Below are positions 1-9,928 of a stretch of 64,000 bases of DNA, piece by piece. The stretch is from Capsicum annuum (Eukaryota; Streptophyta; Magnoliopsida; Solanales; Solanaceae): NCBI RefSeq assembly GCF_002878395.1, contig NW_025851322.1, positions 284,824-348,823 of the forward strand. The letters are read 5' to 3'. The first letter of the stretch is position 1. Every line of letters starts with the position of its first letter. Under the pieces are notes generated by a model. It was not told the origin of the DNA. It was given only the letters and a program-made list of their open reading frames with translations, and searched no databases. The translations under genes and the position numbers were made by a program.

Positions 1-1394
1 CCCGAACTTAGCTCAGATCATTTCAAAGACAATCCATAACAAAACAATTTCAGTAATATATAAATATACATCAGGAGCCATCATGCTTCCCATCTACCAA
101 AATCAACCACGTTGTGGATTTCTTTCACACTCGAGTTCAAAACAACTCCATTAAGTCCAAAAGGTCAAATCATTCAAAATATCTTAAATATTCAACATTA
201 ACATTCTTATAACACACACTTTCTTAAAAAATACAATTTTGGATGGGGATTCACGACTTAAATCTCAAAATCATGATAAATATCGTTCAAGATTCATGCT
301 TTATATCTCCACACATGTAAATTCATCTTTCAAAATCATAAACATCCAGATTTCATAATAATCATCATAAGATATGGGTTCAGGCTTCAAATTAGTAAAA
401 ATTAAATAAAAATCATGCCTTTGTAAAGAAAATTACTTCTGGGCACAAGAACGAAAGAGAGTTCTTGTTGAAAAACCCCACATATCTTGAATGATGACAT
501 TTAGATCGATACTCATTTTTGAGATGTTAATCATGCCTTTGAATGATGGTTCTTGGAGTTCTTGAACTAGAAACTTGAAATCTTGAATAAATTTGCAGAA
601 TTAATAGTGAACTTTGGAGGTTCTTGAAGTTGGATGTAGGAGTTTAGGGTTTTCTTTTTGAGGGAATTTGATGAAATATAACATATAATGCTTCTAATAG
701 GCTTTAATATATGGTTTGGAATGATTTTAGGTGAGGGAGAATGACCAAAACGCCCTTAAAAATCAAATAATTCTCGAATCTATCCTTTGGTGGACTGTTT
801 TGATAGTCTGAAGTAGACAACCATAACGTTTAAATCTGATATCCAAATTGGATGAAACCAATTTCATTAGAAAGAGGACTCTTATATATTTCCATTGATA
901 TATAGTATCTCACCCAAATCAATGTATACGAGGAGTTATGATCATTTGAATTTGACCCAAAAATTTACTTTTGATAGGTTGAAGTAGATCGACCATAACG
1001 TTTTGCTCCGATAGACAAATTGAATAAAACCAATTTCATTGGAAAGATGACTCGTAGAGCTTTCAGTTGATATATAGTAGATCACCCAGATCATTATGTA
1101 CAAGGAGTTATGATTGTTTATAGTTGGAGCAAAAATATGCCAGGCCTCAGTACTTTTTTCTGCACATTTTATTGTTCACTACTATTCACTGTTCGATCGG
1201 AATGTTCATAGCTCGTCGCTCGGGTGTTCGTTTTGCATGATCCACATATCGTTGGAAATCTTATTCGATACTCTATGCAATGGTGGGTCATAATATAAGA
1301 CATTCCATATGAAAAATTTATAATTCATTCTAAAAGATAGAACCCAACACGTTTACGCACAAAATTTCAACGAAAAATTTCTCGAGGTATTACA
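1..1394 (-). repeat. Ty3/gypsy-type LTR fragment, cut by window edge
   Basis: Read on the minus strand, this begins at 1394 with TGTAATACCTCGAG, the TG-start form seen in the other large LTRs of this window, and it runs leftward out of the window. It has no long ORF and is AT-rich. It lies directly against a fragment of a different LTR (1395-1580), so it probably inserted into that LTR. It could be a solo LTR or the 5' LTR of an element lying to the left. Confidence 0.7.
802..1143. repeat. Two-copy ~171-bp tandem duplication inside LTR
   Basis: The segment starting at 802 (gatagtctgaagtag) recurs at 973 (gataggttgaagtag) with matching order: an 'accataacgtt' word, 'accaatttcatt', 'gatatatagta' and 'gagttatgat'. 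The spacing is 171 bp. The copies differ by many substitutions, so the duplication is old. It is probably a U3 repeat of the LTR. Confidence 0.75.
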
Positions 1395-1580
1395 CCTGCG
1401 CAGGTGGATGAGATACGGCTACTAGTGGCCATTTTGGCCCTTCCAGAGTCACATGTGTTACCACGTGGGAAGGTCAAGGGTCTACGTGGGTATGTGTTTG
1501 TTTAAATGGATCACTTTTGGGCTCATTGATGTAATAATTAGCCCTTGATTATAAATATTAATTTTTATTTCATTTTTAGA
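1395..1580 (+). repeat. LTR fragment, same family as 20621-21130
   Basis: Shares with 20797-21003 the ordered words 'gtaggtggatgag/caggtggatgag', 'ggtggccattttg.ccctt', 'tgttaccac', 'aggtcaag.gtcta' and 'tataaata', ending at 'tttttaga'. It is bounded on the left by a gypsy LTR and on the right by a CACTA terminus. It is therefore the oldest layer at this end of the window. The missing halves of the LTR are not next to it. Confidence 0.75.
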
Positions 1581-1840
1581 ACTACAAGAATATGTATTTA
1601 TAGTCACGGAATGTAGGCTATGAATTTAAAAGCCGTAGCTATTACCTATTAATAGCCACAAAAATCTGAATTTTGTGGCTAGCTAAAAATTTATCAAATT
1701 TCTTAGTCATGAAAGCTAAATCTTAGCTTTTGCTACAATTGCTAACATTCGTGGCAATATAATAGTTATAAGTATTTGTCAGTGGCTAAATGATATAGCC
1801 ATAAATTATTGTTGTGATTTTATATGCTAGCAACTAATTA
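1581..1840. repeat. CACTA left terminus with subterminal repeats
   Basis: The terminus actacaagaat at 1581 differs slightly from the usual CACTACAAGAA. It is followed over about 250 bp by short inverted and direct copies of a 'tagccac / gtggcta' word (for example near 1663, 1675, 1789 and 1796). Such subterminal arrays bind the TNPA-type protein in known CACTA elements. That role is established for the family and only inferred here. Confidence 0.65.
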
Positions 1841-2770
1841 TTTTTAATCATGGGTAGAAATTTGTTGTAGCAATACTATCTTTTTAAAATTCTTCATTAT
1901 TAAGCAAAAAAAAAAAGTCAAATTTTTAAGATCACACATGCCTATCCATCACATCAGTACATAACGAATATTAACCATTGAAAAATTTTAGTACCTAACC
2001 TATTGAATCAGTTGTCTCTTGTTAAAGTCGAGATCCATGACAACTTGTTTATAAAAACTTATTTTTCGATATTCATGAGAAACTCTCAAAATTTATAGCA
2101 TAATCTATAAATAAAAGGCAATATAACTTTATAAAAATAAATAAAAGTAGAGATAACTTTATAGATACTCACCATCTAATAATTCTTATATATTAATAAT
2201 TGAGTATCATATGTGAATTTTTCAACAAGTGTTTGCAAAGCCTTTGCGTATTTTCAAAGATTATATTGATCGTATAATAACAATCAGTAGAAAGGAGAAT
2301 AGTAAGAATAAGAGAAGTAGCAAATAGTGAAAGTAAAAAAAGTAGCATGTCAACCTATATCAACCAAGATTATAGAAAGAGCTCATAACATAATCAACTT
2401 AAACTTGTGATTGAATTTCTATATAAAAATATAACGAAAAAACAAAAGTTTTTCAAACTCGAAAGTCAAGCAACGCTACATCAATTCAATGATAACTCTC
2501 TTCTCAAACTGTATTTCATATCTAACCCCTCAACCATTGAAAAATAGAACATGAACCTGAGTAGAATTTGTAAAATAAAACAAAGCATATGTTCAACTAC
2601 CACACGAAAGTTTAATCTTATAAATAAAACCACCATGACAAGTCTACAGAGTATAAACAATAAGTAAATAAGACTTCTTCATCATTCGTATCTAATTCTG
2701 ATTCAATACCTTCAATGATATCATCACCTAAAGTAACATTCGTGCTAATAGCATAAAGATCATTTCTTCT
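1841..2770. other. CACTA interior, no coding signal seen
   Basis: AT-rich sequence between the subterminal repeats and the 3' end of the transposase gene. I see no ORF with recognisable content. In known elements this interval holds the 3' UTR and sometimes a second small gene, but nothing here supports one. Confidence 0.5.
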
Positions 2771-3325
2771 CTAATTTATGAAGTCTTCATCGTCCTCAAA
2801 TATATGAAAGAAATCATTACAAATATTTTGTTGAAAAGTCTCTTCATCGATAGCACCTCCAGTGAAATAAGTAGAATGACCATTCAGAACAATTGACCAA
2901 TTGGGATGAAGATTATCCTTAGCAAAAAAAACTTGTTCCACTTGAGAAGCAACCACAAATGGTTCATTTGTTGCTAATTTTCTCTTAGTGTTAATATTAA
3001 CACAATCATATTTATCTATTTCCACTCCTATTCCGATGTGATCAACATCCCACCAATCACATTTAAACAACACAATATGTTTACCATCAAAATATTGAAG
3101 TTTTACTATTTCAGTTAGAACACAATAGTAATTGATATTTTGACCTTTCACTACTCCTCTTACTAGAACCCTACTATTTTGTCTCTTCCTCGTTTCCTCG
3201 AGTTGTTTAGTATGAAATCTAAAACCATTTATTTCATACCCCTTGAATCTTTGGACCCAATTAAAAGGACCTCTAGTTAAAGAATACAATTCACAGCTTG
3301 TTAGTGGATTTCCTTCTTCGCGCAT
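2771..3325 (-). pseudogene. CACTA transposase C-terminal exon (DUF4216)
   Basis: An open frame of 184 residues on the minus strand. It carries the DUF4216 pattern: a 'YYCVLTEIVKLQY' strand, then 'VLFKCDWWDVD', 'VNINTKRKLATNEPFVVASQ' and 'VEQVFFAKD'. These match the C-terminal part of CACTA TNP2-type proteins. The function of DUF4216 is unknown. The exon itself is uninterrupted and ends in an acidic tail. It lies about 1.7 kb downstream (minus sense) of the DUF4218 remnant, presumably across an intron. The gene as a whole is broken elsewhere, so it is called a pseudogene. Confidence 0.85.
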
Positions 3326-4994
3326 TTATACAATCTGTACAAAAAATAAATTAAATAATAATAAAAAATAAGTATTACAAATTTAATATAAAATACAACA
3401 AAAACTTAATCGATGGGAAAATCAATCATCAAAGTTCCCGTTCTCATTTTTACTGTTTTGCTCATACTCACTTTTATACAAATGAGTGTTAATTAGATAT
3501 AAAGGAGAAACAACAACAAAATTAAAGGCCAATAACATAATTCTCAGACAATCTAGTGAGCTTAGAAGTTTAGGGTCAATTGGGAAAAGACGAGGAAAGT
3601 TATTCATCACATTGATCCTACCGACTGTGATAGAGACAAGGAGCTGCATGTAGACTCAATTAGTCATGAACAACTCCGAAAAATGAGTGGCCCAGGCATG
3701 ATAGTTGGGGAGCGAGACAACACTCAACCATCTTTTACCTTTCTATCCTTATTCACGATGTATTAGATAAATCAACATGAGATAAATTAATTCCATGCTA
3801 GTTGTAACTAAAGCTACATTAGATGAACATCAAAAATTAGAAAACATAACTTAGGGATTGCTTCAGCCGTAGGAATTGCTTTAGTAACCTCTTCTAAATC
3901 TCAAAGATTTTACTTTTTTTTACTTAATGTCAATGTTTATACCAGGTGCTAGTAGATAACCCTAAAAGAGAAAAACTTGAATCAAATATAAAAATCTCCT
4001 TTATTCAACTCTCTCCAAAATTCTCAGATCAACCATATATTACTGAATGTATATAATAGAGGCTTGTTTTGAAAAAAAAAAATACTTGAGCTTATATCAT
4101 TCCTATTTCAAAAACAATTCAGATTTTAGAAATATATAGTTTTCAAATTTCACCAAAAAAATACAGCAATTTAAGTGATGACCTTTATTCAAAGCTAACC
4201 ATCAATTCACAATTTGAATATGAACCACAAAATAACTCTAGTCTAAATCAACTAATTTCATGAAAAGATTAGCTTTGCACCCACATCACTCTAATACTCA
4301 CAAAATATTTGAAAAATAAATTAAAGAAAGGAAGATAGAAATACTAGCCCTTTCAAGCCTCATTTTCGAGAAAGAACACAAAGGGTAACAACTCATCTCA
4401 CATTGAAACATCAAACGTGAATAAGAAGTGCTCACAGTTTTATCATAAAAAAATATCCAGCGACTTAAAAAAAACCTTTAGTCAGATTTTAACCATCAAT
4501 TGCATAGTAGCAACATTCATGTGTGAAATACTAAAAGAACTATGTTGCTCGGGCTCTCCAAAACTAAATAAGAACCAAAACAGCAACAACTACACCATGA
4601 TCCCAAACTAGTTTCAACTAACTAAACAGTAAAAGATTTGAACTTTACATCCACATAAGCAACAATAAGTCAATAATAAATAAGCCTCAAATCCTAACTA
4701 GATGAGGTCAGCTACATGAAGCCTCATCATCCATTAGCTTCATATTAGCCGCTTCATATTAGACAGACATTAAAATATGACATCTAAACAAGCACAACAA
4801 CAGCAACTACGTCGCGATCCCAAACTAGATTCAAACAATTAAATAGAAAAAGTTGTATAACCTTGAATACATGCATACTTAGAATAATGTTGGGCAGAAA
4901 AAGAAAGATCATTAATGAATTTCTAGTTTAATAGTAACTTAAAATATAACTATAAGAGTGGAAACAAAGCTAACAAAACATATCATAGAAATAG
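3326..4994 (-). other. Probable intron or eroded part of CACTA transposase gene
   Basis: Lies between the DUF4218 and DUF4216 coding blocks. It is AT-rich with no recognisable protein. Two ~57-bp related segments (4577-4635 and 4789-4852, sharing 'gatcccaaactag') are the only repeat noticed. Small ORFs here look like chance. Confidence 0.45.
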
Positions 4995-5548
4995 TTGAAC
5001 TTCTTCACAAATTCTCAAGACGTAAAGATGAGCTTGTTTTCTCTCAAACTCTTCAAGATCTCTCGATGTATCTCTTAATAAAGAAGAACCTTTTCTTCAA
5101 AAATCAATAATACATTGTATGTCTCAGCACAATCAACTTCATAATTCTTGTCCATTTGATTATGCCCTTTTGCAATTCCATGTAGATACCTTGAGCAAAA
5201 TATTAGACTTTCTTTAAAAATATACCCTTCTACAATAGACCCTTCAGGTTAATTTTTATTACGAACATAGCACTTTAATAAGCGTAAAAATCTGCATGAT
5301 ATAACATTATATCACTCAAAATAGCATGATAAATTAATAAGAAAAATAAAATTAAGTTAGAAAATATACATTAAAAACATACGTCTCAATTGGATACATC
5401 CACCTATATTGTACAGGTCTATCAAGCTTAACCTCTCGTGGAAGATAAATGACTAAATGCACCATAGTGTCAAAAAATATTGGTAGAAATATTTTTTTCC
5501 AATTTACTCAATATTATTGGAATTTGAGCTTCAAGCTGATCCAACACA
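4995..5548 (-). pseudogene. CACTA transposase DUF4218, C-terminal half
   Basis: On the minus strand from 5548, fragments in two frames read LDQLEAQIPIILSKLEK, then FFDTMVHLVIYLPREVKL and VQYRWMYPIET, and further down a 'QAHLYVLRICEEVQ' block. This is the DUF4218 signature that follows the block at 9954-10265. At least one frameshift and several stops lie between the blocks. The upstream half of the same exon is on the far side of the LTR element. Dropping 5549-9928 and one target copy makes the frame continuous (…FEV/LDQLEAQ…). Confidence 0.85.
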
Positions 5549-6225
5549 TGATACAAGCACAAGGAGCATCAAAAGTACAAGGCATTATCTAAGGGGTAAA
5601 GGCTTTGGAATTAGCAAGCAATTTAAGAGTTTTCAGAGTATATTAAAGTCTTGGTCAAGAGAAGGAAGGAGGGGAACTTATGCACTCAATAGGCGCCTCA
5701 AGTAAAGGTTAATGAAGACATTTTGCACTCCAAGGAAACACTCAAGAGGCGCCCAATTCCCTTAGCTCATTAAGGATAGTTTTGTCATTTGGCATGTAAT
5801 AGTATAAATGGACCATTTTGCTTCTCTTTTCGTTAGACTTTGATGAAATTGGATATTACTCTTATATTGTAGTTTTTAGTCTCTAGTTTTAGCTCTTAGA
5901 ATCTAATAATTGGTCCAAGAACATTTGAAATTAGGGTTTCACTTGTTTTGGATAATTTGGCAAGAAAGGTGTACTTGAGGAAGAGTGTTTTCCTTTGGGT
6001 CAGCTATGAGAAAGGTTTGAACTCTTATTTGTGAGGTGTGTTGAAGATTTTGAAACATCTTCTAGTGCTAATTATTGAATAGGAGTAAGGGTCCTTCTAT
6101 CTATCCTTTAATTTCAAGCATTCTTCTTCTTCATCTCCATTCTATGTGTTGTTTTCTCTTTATTTAGTTGCTGAAATTTGCATCTAAGTGACCAATTTCG
6201 TGTATAGCCTACCTTTGGGCTATAA
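5549..6225 (+). repeat. 5' LTR of TR-GAG element
   Basis: Starts TGATACAAGCAC and ends GGGCTATAA. It matches 9254-9928 nearly base for base, with scattered substitutions and few indels. A TATA-like 'agtataaatgg' lies near 5810, so transcription could start shortly after it. Confidence 0.9.
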
Positions 6226-6227
6226 TT

Positions 6228-6240
6228 TGGTATCAAATCC
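6228..6240 (+). other. Primer-binding site (initiator Met-tRNA)
   Basis: TGGTATCAAATCC, two bases after the 5' LTR, matches the 3' end of plant initiator tRNA-Met (TGGTATCAGAGCC) with two mismatches. Confidence 0.8.
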
Positions 6241-7466
6241 TTGTTTAGAGTTGTTCCTAGAACCCTAAGTCTTGGATCTAAGAAAATCTCAACAAAAAAG
6301 AGCGTAGAAAATTGAAGATCTCACACAAAAATTGTAAACCCGTTTTTGTCTTTTGACAGATTTTTAGATCTTAGATCTACTTTGTTTATTGGTGTTTTGT
6401 TGGTTTCAAGTGCTATATCCTTGATCCTTAGCACCAAAGGAGTCTAGATCTACATTTGGTATAAGATTTGATCAATTTTGAGCTAGATCCACCATGGTTA
6501 TGGCGTTTTGAAGCTTCAAGAAGCTAGATTCGTGTGTTTTTATGTTGTGAACATTGGTTGGTTGTGATTTATTGTTCTTTGAGCTCACGTTGGCCTAAGG
6601 AATCTAGATCTACAAAAAAAATCAGATTTGGAGTTCATTTAGTTAGGGTTCAAACTTTGGTCAACTCTTAAATATTGATCTTGTTCCTCCATGTTCATCA
6701 AGTCTTACTAAGGAAGAATATTCAAAGAGTGTGCTTCGTCCAAAAAAGGAGAAGAAAGAGAGTGTAATTGGTTTTGGTGAAAGAATATTCCTTGGCATAT
6801 TCATTGTCATCCAAAGAAAGATGAGACAAAGGAATAATCAAAGTACAAAATCAAGTACAAAGGGAGGGACCATTTGTTTTTGAATTCATTTGAAGCTCCA
6901 AAAAGGCTTTCAAACCTTCATTTTTCCCTCCCAAATGAAATTCTTATTCACCAAAGGGGTCCTAGGCTGATACTTGAGAATTAGGGTTGAAAAATTTCAA
7001 AACTCAACGTCCAATCACAAGCTGCCATGTCATCACTAGCTAATCGGCCAAATTGAGTTCTTAGGTAGATTTCCTAGTTTCTAATTTTTTATTCTAGTTT
7101 CTTTTAAGTTAATTCTATCACTAATTAGCAAACTAGTAAGTACCTACTAGGTTGGTAATTAGTTTAGAGTTCGTTTATTTCGTATCTCCAATTTTTTGTG
7201 TGCTTTTCTCATTTTCAAGTCATAGTATTTTGTTGGTTCAAGTTCGTGCATCACTTATTTTGAGTCTTTTCAAACAAATATCTATTCCGAGTCAAATATT
7301 CTCACCTCTCAAGTAACTTTCCAAGTATTTCCGATTCTCCAACGCTTGTGAAGCCAAGTGTAAGGTGAGATTGAGAGTGAGTGAAGTGAGGCTTTTGAAC
7401 TAACGTGCTTGTTCGTTTTGTAGGTTGTTTGCTTGCTGGTTTTTGAAATTTTTAGGTACATTTTTC
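6241..7466 (+). other. Untranslated leader of TR-GAG element
   Basis: 1.2 kb between primer-binding site and first gag-like ATG. No ORF of note. It has repeated words such as 'gatctac' and would hold a packaging signal if the element was mobilised. No such signal can be identified by eye. Confidence 0.5.
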
Positions 7467-8066
7467 ATGGAATCTGAAGGTGCTACTTCCCGACCATTGG
7501 GAAATGATGCTATTGGAGCCTTGATGGCTAGAATTGATGCTTTGGGTCGAGACTTTGCTCAAGGAATGAAAGATAGTCATAATGCCTTGAGAAGAGACAT
7601 GAAGAGTGATACAGATGCTATGCGGACTGAAATTTCCACTTTTAGTGGAAGACTTGATCGTGTTGAAAGTAGGAGGAACTCACGACCTTCTACTCTTATT
7701 CTCTACCATGCATCCTCTAGTGTCCAAGCCAATAACTCTTCCATAACTATAACCCCTAAAACCCTCCACCAAATGCTTAATCCTCCAAGAGCTCCACAAA
7801 AACAACCGCTAAACCCACTCCAAACCTCTCCTAACCGAACCGTACAAAAACCACTACATTCCCAAATGAACCAAGTCCAACAAGAGGGACTTGGAACTCA
7901 AACTCCACCACCAAATCCGAACCAAATACCTCAACAAGTTCAAACCCCTCAACAAGTTCAAACCCGTCAAAACCAAATATCCTACACTTCACCAAATCCA
8001 GAGCCACCAACCCAAATCCATCTTCAACCAAAACTGATACCCTCTCACCAAACCACACTAAACTGA
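7467..8066 (+). CDS. Gag-like ORF 1 of TR-GAG element
   Basis: The start was chosen at ATG 7467, where a hydrophilic protein begins; the frame is open for 14 codons further upstream but those residues are hydrophobic and unlike gag. Residues 1-70 are charged and likely helical (GALMARIDALGRDFAQGMKD, then RRDMKSDTDAMRTEI), fitting the N-terminal helical region of some plant gag proteins. Residues about 95-200 are Pro/Gln/Asn-rich with a repeated TPQQVQT word. No capsid core or zinc knuckle is visible. The stop at 8064-8066 is followed 90 bp later by ORF 2, so the two may once have been one frame. Confidence 0.55.
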   Translation: MESEGATSRPLGNDAIGALMARIDALGRDFAQGMKDSHNALRRDMKSDTDAMRTEISTFSGRLDRVESRRNSRPSTLILYHASSSVQANNSSITITPKTLHQMLNPPRAPQKQPLNPLQTSPNRTVQKPLHSQMNQVQQEGLGTQTPPPNPNQIPQQVQTPQQVQTRQNQISYTSPNPEPPTQIHLQPKLIPSHQTTLN

Positions 8067-8156
8067 ATTCCCTTCATCTAAGTAGAAGAAGAGGAGAAAA
8101 GAGAATCCAAAAAGAATGAGGCCAAGCCTCAAGATGGGGAGAAAATATATGGTGAA

Positions 8157-9296
8157 GTGCAAGAAGAATATGAAGAAAATAGGGAAAAGGAAAGGGAATT
8201 CGTGGGTAGGGAAGTTAGGATGGAAGCAAAATGCTTGATTGGGGATCTTGTCCACAAAGAACCTTTGTTACTCACTAACCCAAGTGCTAGAATTTTGCCT
8301 AGCATTGATTCTTCTTACTTACAGGTACAAGAAGATATATTTCCAAGGGAAAATTCAAAAGAACTCCATCCCAAACATGTGGGAGTTCCAAAGGCACCAA
8401 TGGCTGAAAGCTCCAAACTAGTGGACTGCCCAAGTCTAACCCGAGGTAACATCACTACTTCCTACATTTCCTTTAACTTAAAATGTTGTGATTTAGTGTT
8501 TTGTGAAGTGGTGATGGGTTTACAAGGGCATTCTTCTTTACTTGGTAGCTCTTTAGTTGTGAACAAAACTCCTAAGGCTAGTCCATGCACTTCTTTGAGC
8601 TTGACATATTGTGATGTACCCTCTAGTGTGTTGGGTTCAGGTTTGTTTGACATAGGGGTGTATGCTTCTTATCTTAATATCTTTATTAATTTGTACCATG
8701 ATCAACTTGGTCTTAAAACTAGTTCACTACTTGAAGATGAGAAGGGTGTGATTAAAAACTTTCAAGTTAGTGTTGATGCTATTAATGACGGTCTTGATAT
8801 AGAACATGGTCCTTTGAATTTGTGTGATAAAATCCCTTATAAATATTTTGTTCATTGTGGCCTTGTGTTTGTCCAAGTGGTGGGTAATGCCTTGAATTAT
8901 CGTGGGCTTGGTAACCTAGTGAAAAGAGTGGGCCATCTCGGCTTAAGTCCTTATCCTTGGATCCCATTTGACCCTGGAATACTCTTGAGGTGTGAAGGTT
9001 ATAATTGCTGGTCATTCTCCCTTAGCTTTGATATTAATGCTATTCATGTCTTTGGTTTCATTTATGCTAAGAATTTCATGTCAAATACTAAGGATATGTG
9101 GGTATATATCAAGTGTGAGCAACCATGGGTTGATAATATGAGTGTGTTACTAATACTAACCCTCCTACCAAGAGGATTGTGTGTTTGTTTTGCTCTCTCT
9201 TTGGTTTTTGCAAGATCTGAATTTGAGGACAAATTCCTTCAAGATGTGGAGGATGATACAAACACAAGGAGCAACAAAAATACAAGGAATATCTAA
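8157..9296 (+). CDS. ORF 2 of TR-GAG element, function unknown
   Basis: 379 residues, uninterrupted, running 43 bases into the 3' LTR. The N-terminus is acidic/basic and charged (EEYEENREKEREFVGREVRM). A conserved-looking stretch NPSARILPS…SSYLQVQEDIFPRE is paralleled in another element of this window at 19440-19540 (NGTRILPRTNISFLWGREEMF). The rest is Cys/Leu/Phe-rich with no domain I recognise. Because two elements keep it just upstream of a similar polypurine tract and LTR start (gaggaTGATACAA), it is probably a real element-encoded protein rather than chance. No function is assigned. Confidence 0.5.
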   Translation: MQEEYEENREKEREFVGREVRMEAKCLIGDLVHKEPLLLTNPSARILPSIDSSYLQVQEDIFPRENSKELHPKHVGVPKAPMAESSKLVDCPSLTRGNITTSYISFNLKCCDLVFCEVVMGLQGHSSLLGSSLVVNKTPKASPCTSLSLTYCDVPSSVLGSGLFDIGVYASYLNIFINLYHDQLGLKTSSLLEDEKGVIKNFQVSVDAINDGLDIEHGPLNLCDKIPYKYFVHCGLVFVQVVGNALNYRGLGNLVKRVGHLGLSPYPWIPFDPGILLRCEGYNCWSFSLSFDINAIHVFGFIYAKNFMSNTKDMWVYIKCEQPWVDNMSVLLILTLLPRGLCVCFALSLVFARSEFEDKFLQDVEDDTNTRSNKNTRNI

Positions 9297-9928
9297 GGGG
9301 TCAAGGCTTCGGAATTAGCAAGAAATTGATGAGTTTTCGGAGTATTTTAAAGTCTTGGTCAAGATAAGGAAGGAGGGGAACATATGCACTCAATAGATGC
9401 CTCAAGTGAAGGTTAATGAAGACATTTTGTACTCCAAGGAAACATTCAAGAGGCGCCCAATTCCCTTAGCTCATTAAGGGTAGTTTTGTCATTTGGTATG
9501 TAATAGTATAAATTGACCATTTTGCTTCTCTTTTCATTAGAATTTGATGAAATTGGATATTACTCTTATATTGTAGTTTTTAGTCTCTTGTTTTAGCTCT
9601 TAGAATCTGAAAATTGGTCCAACAACATTTGAAGTTAGGGTTTCACTTGTTTTGGATAATTTGGCAAGAAGGGTGTACTTGAGGAAGAGTATTTCCTTTG
9701 GGTCACCTAAAAGGAAGGTTTGAACTCTTATTTGTGAGGTATGTTGAAGATTTTGAAACATCTTCTAGTGCTAATCATTGAATAGGAGTAAGGGTCTTTC
9801 CATGTATCCTTTAATTTCAAGCATTCTTCTTCTTCATCTCTATTCTATGTGTTGTTTTCTCTTTATTTAGTTGCTGGAATTTGCATCTAAGTGACCAATT
9901 TCGTGTATAGCCAACCTTTGGGCTATCA
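9254..9928 (+). repeat. 3' LTR of TR-GAG element
   Basis: Starts TGATACAAACAC after a short purine run (gtggagga) and ends GGGCTATCA. It aligns along its length with 5549-6225. A small number of visible differences suggests a moderately old insertion. No rate was computed. Confidence 0.9.

Larger units (their letters stand above)
5549..9928 (+). mobile_element. Non-autonomous LTR retroelement with gag-like ORFs (TR-GAG type)
   Basis: Two LTRs (677 and 675 bp) with TG…A/CA ends flank a primer-binding site and about 3 kb of interior. The interior codes for a gag-like protein and a second ORF. No protease, reverse transcriptase or integrase can be seen. Flanks acaca (5544-5548) and acact (9929-9933) are a near-perfect 5-bp target duplication. 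The element sits in the DUF4218 exon of the CACTA transposase, in opposite orientation. It must have been moved by another element's enzymes (inference). Confidence 0.88.

Noticed and set aside
4417..4611. 64-codon plus-strand ORF inside the CACTA element
   Set aside because: AT-rich, no domain, opposite strand to the transposase, ends in a repeat. Chance.
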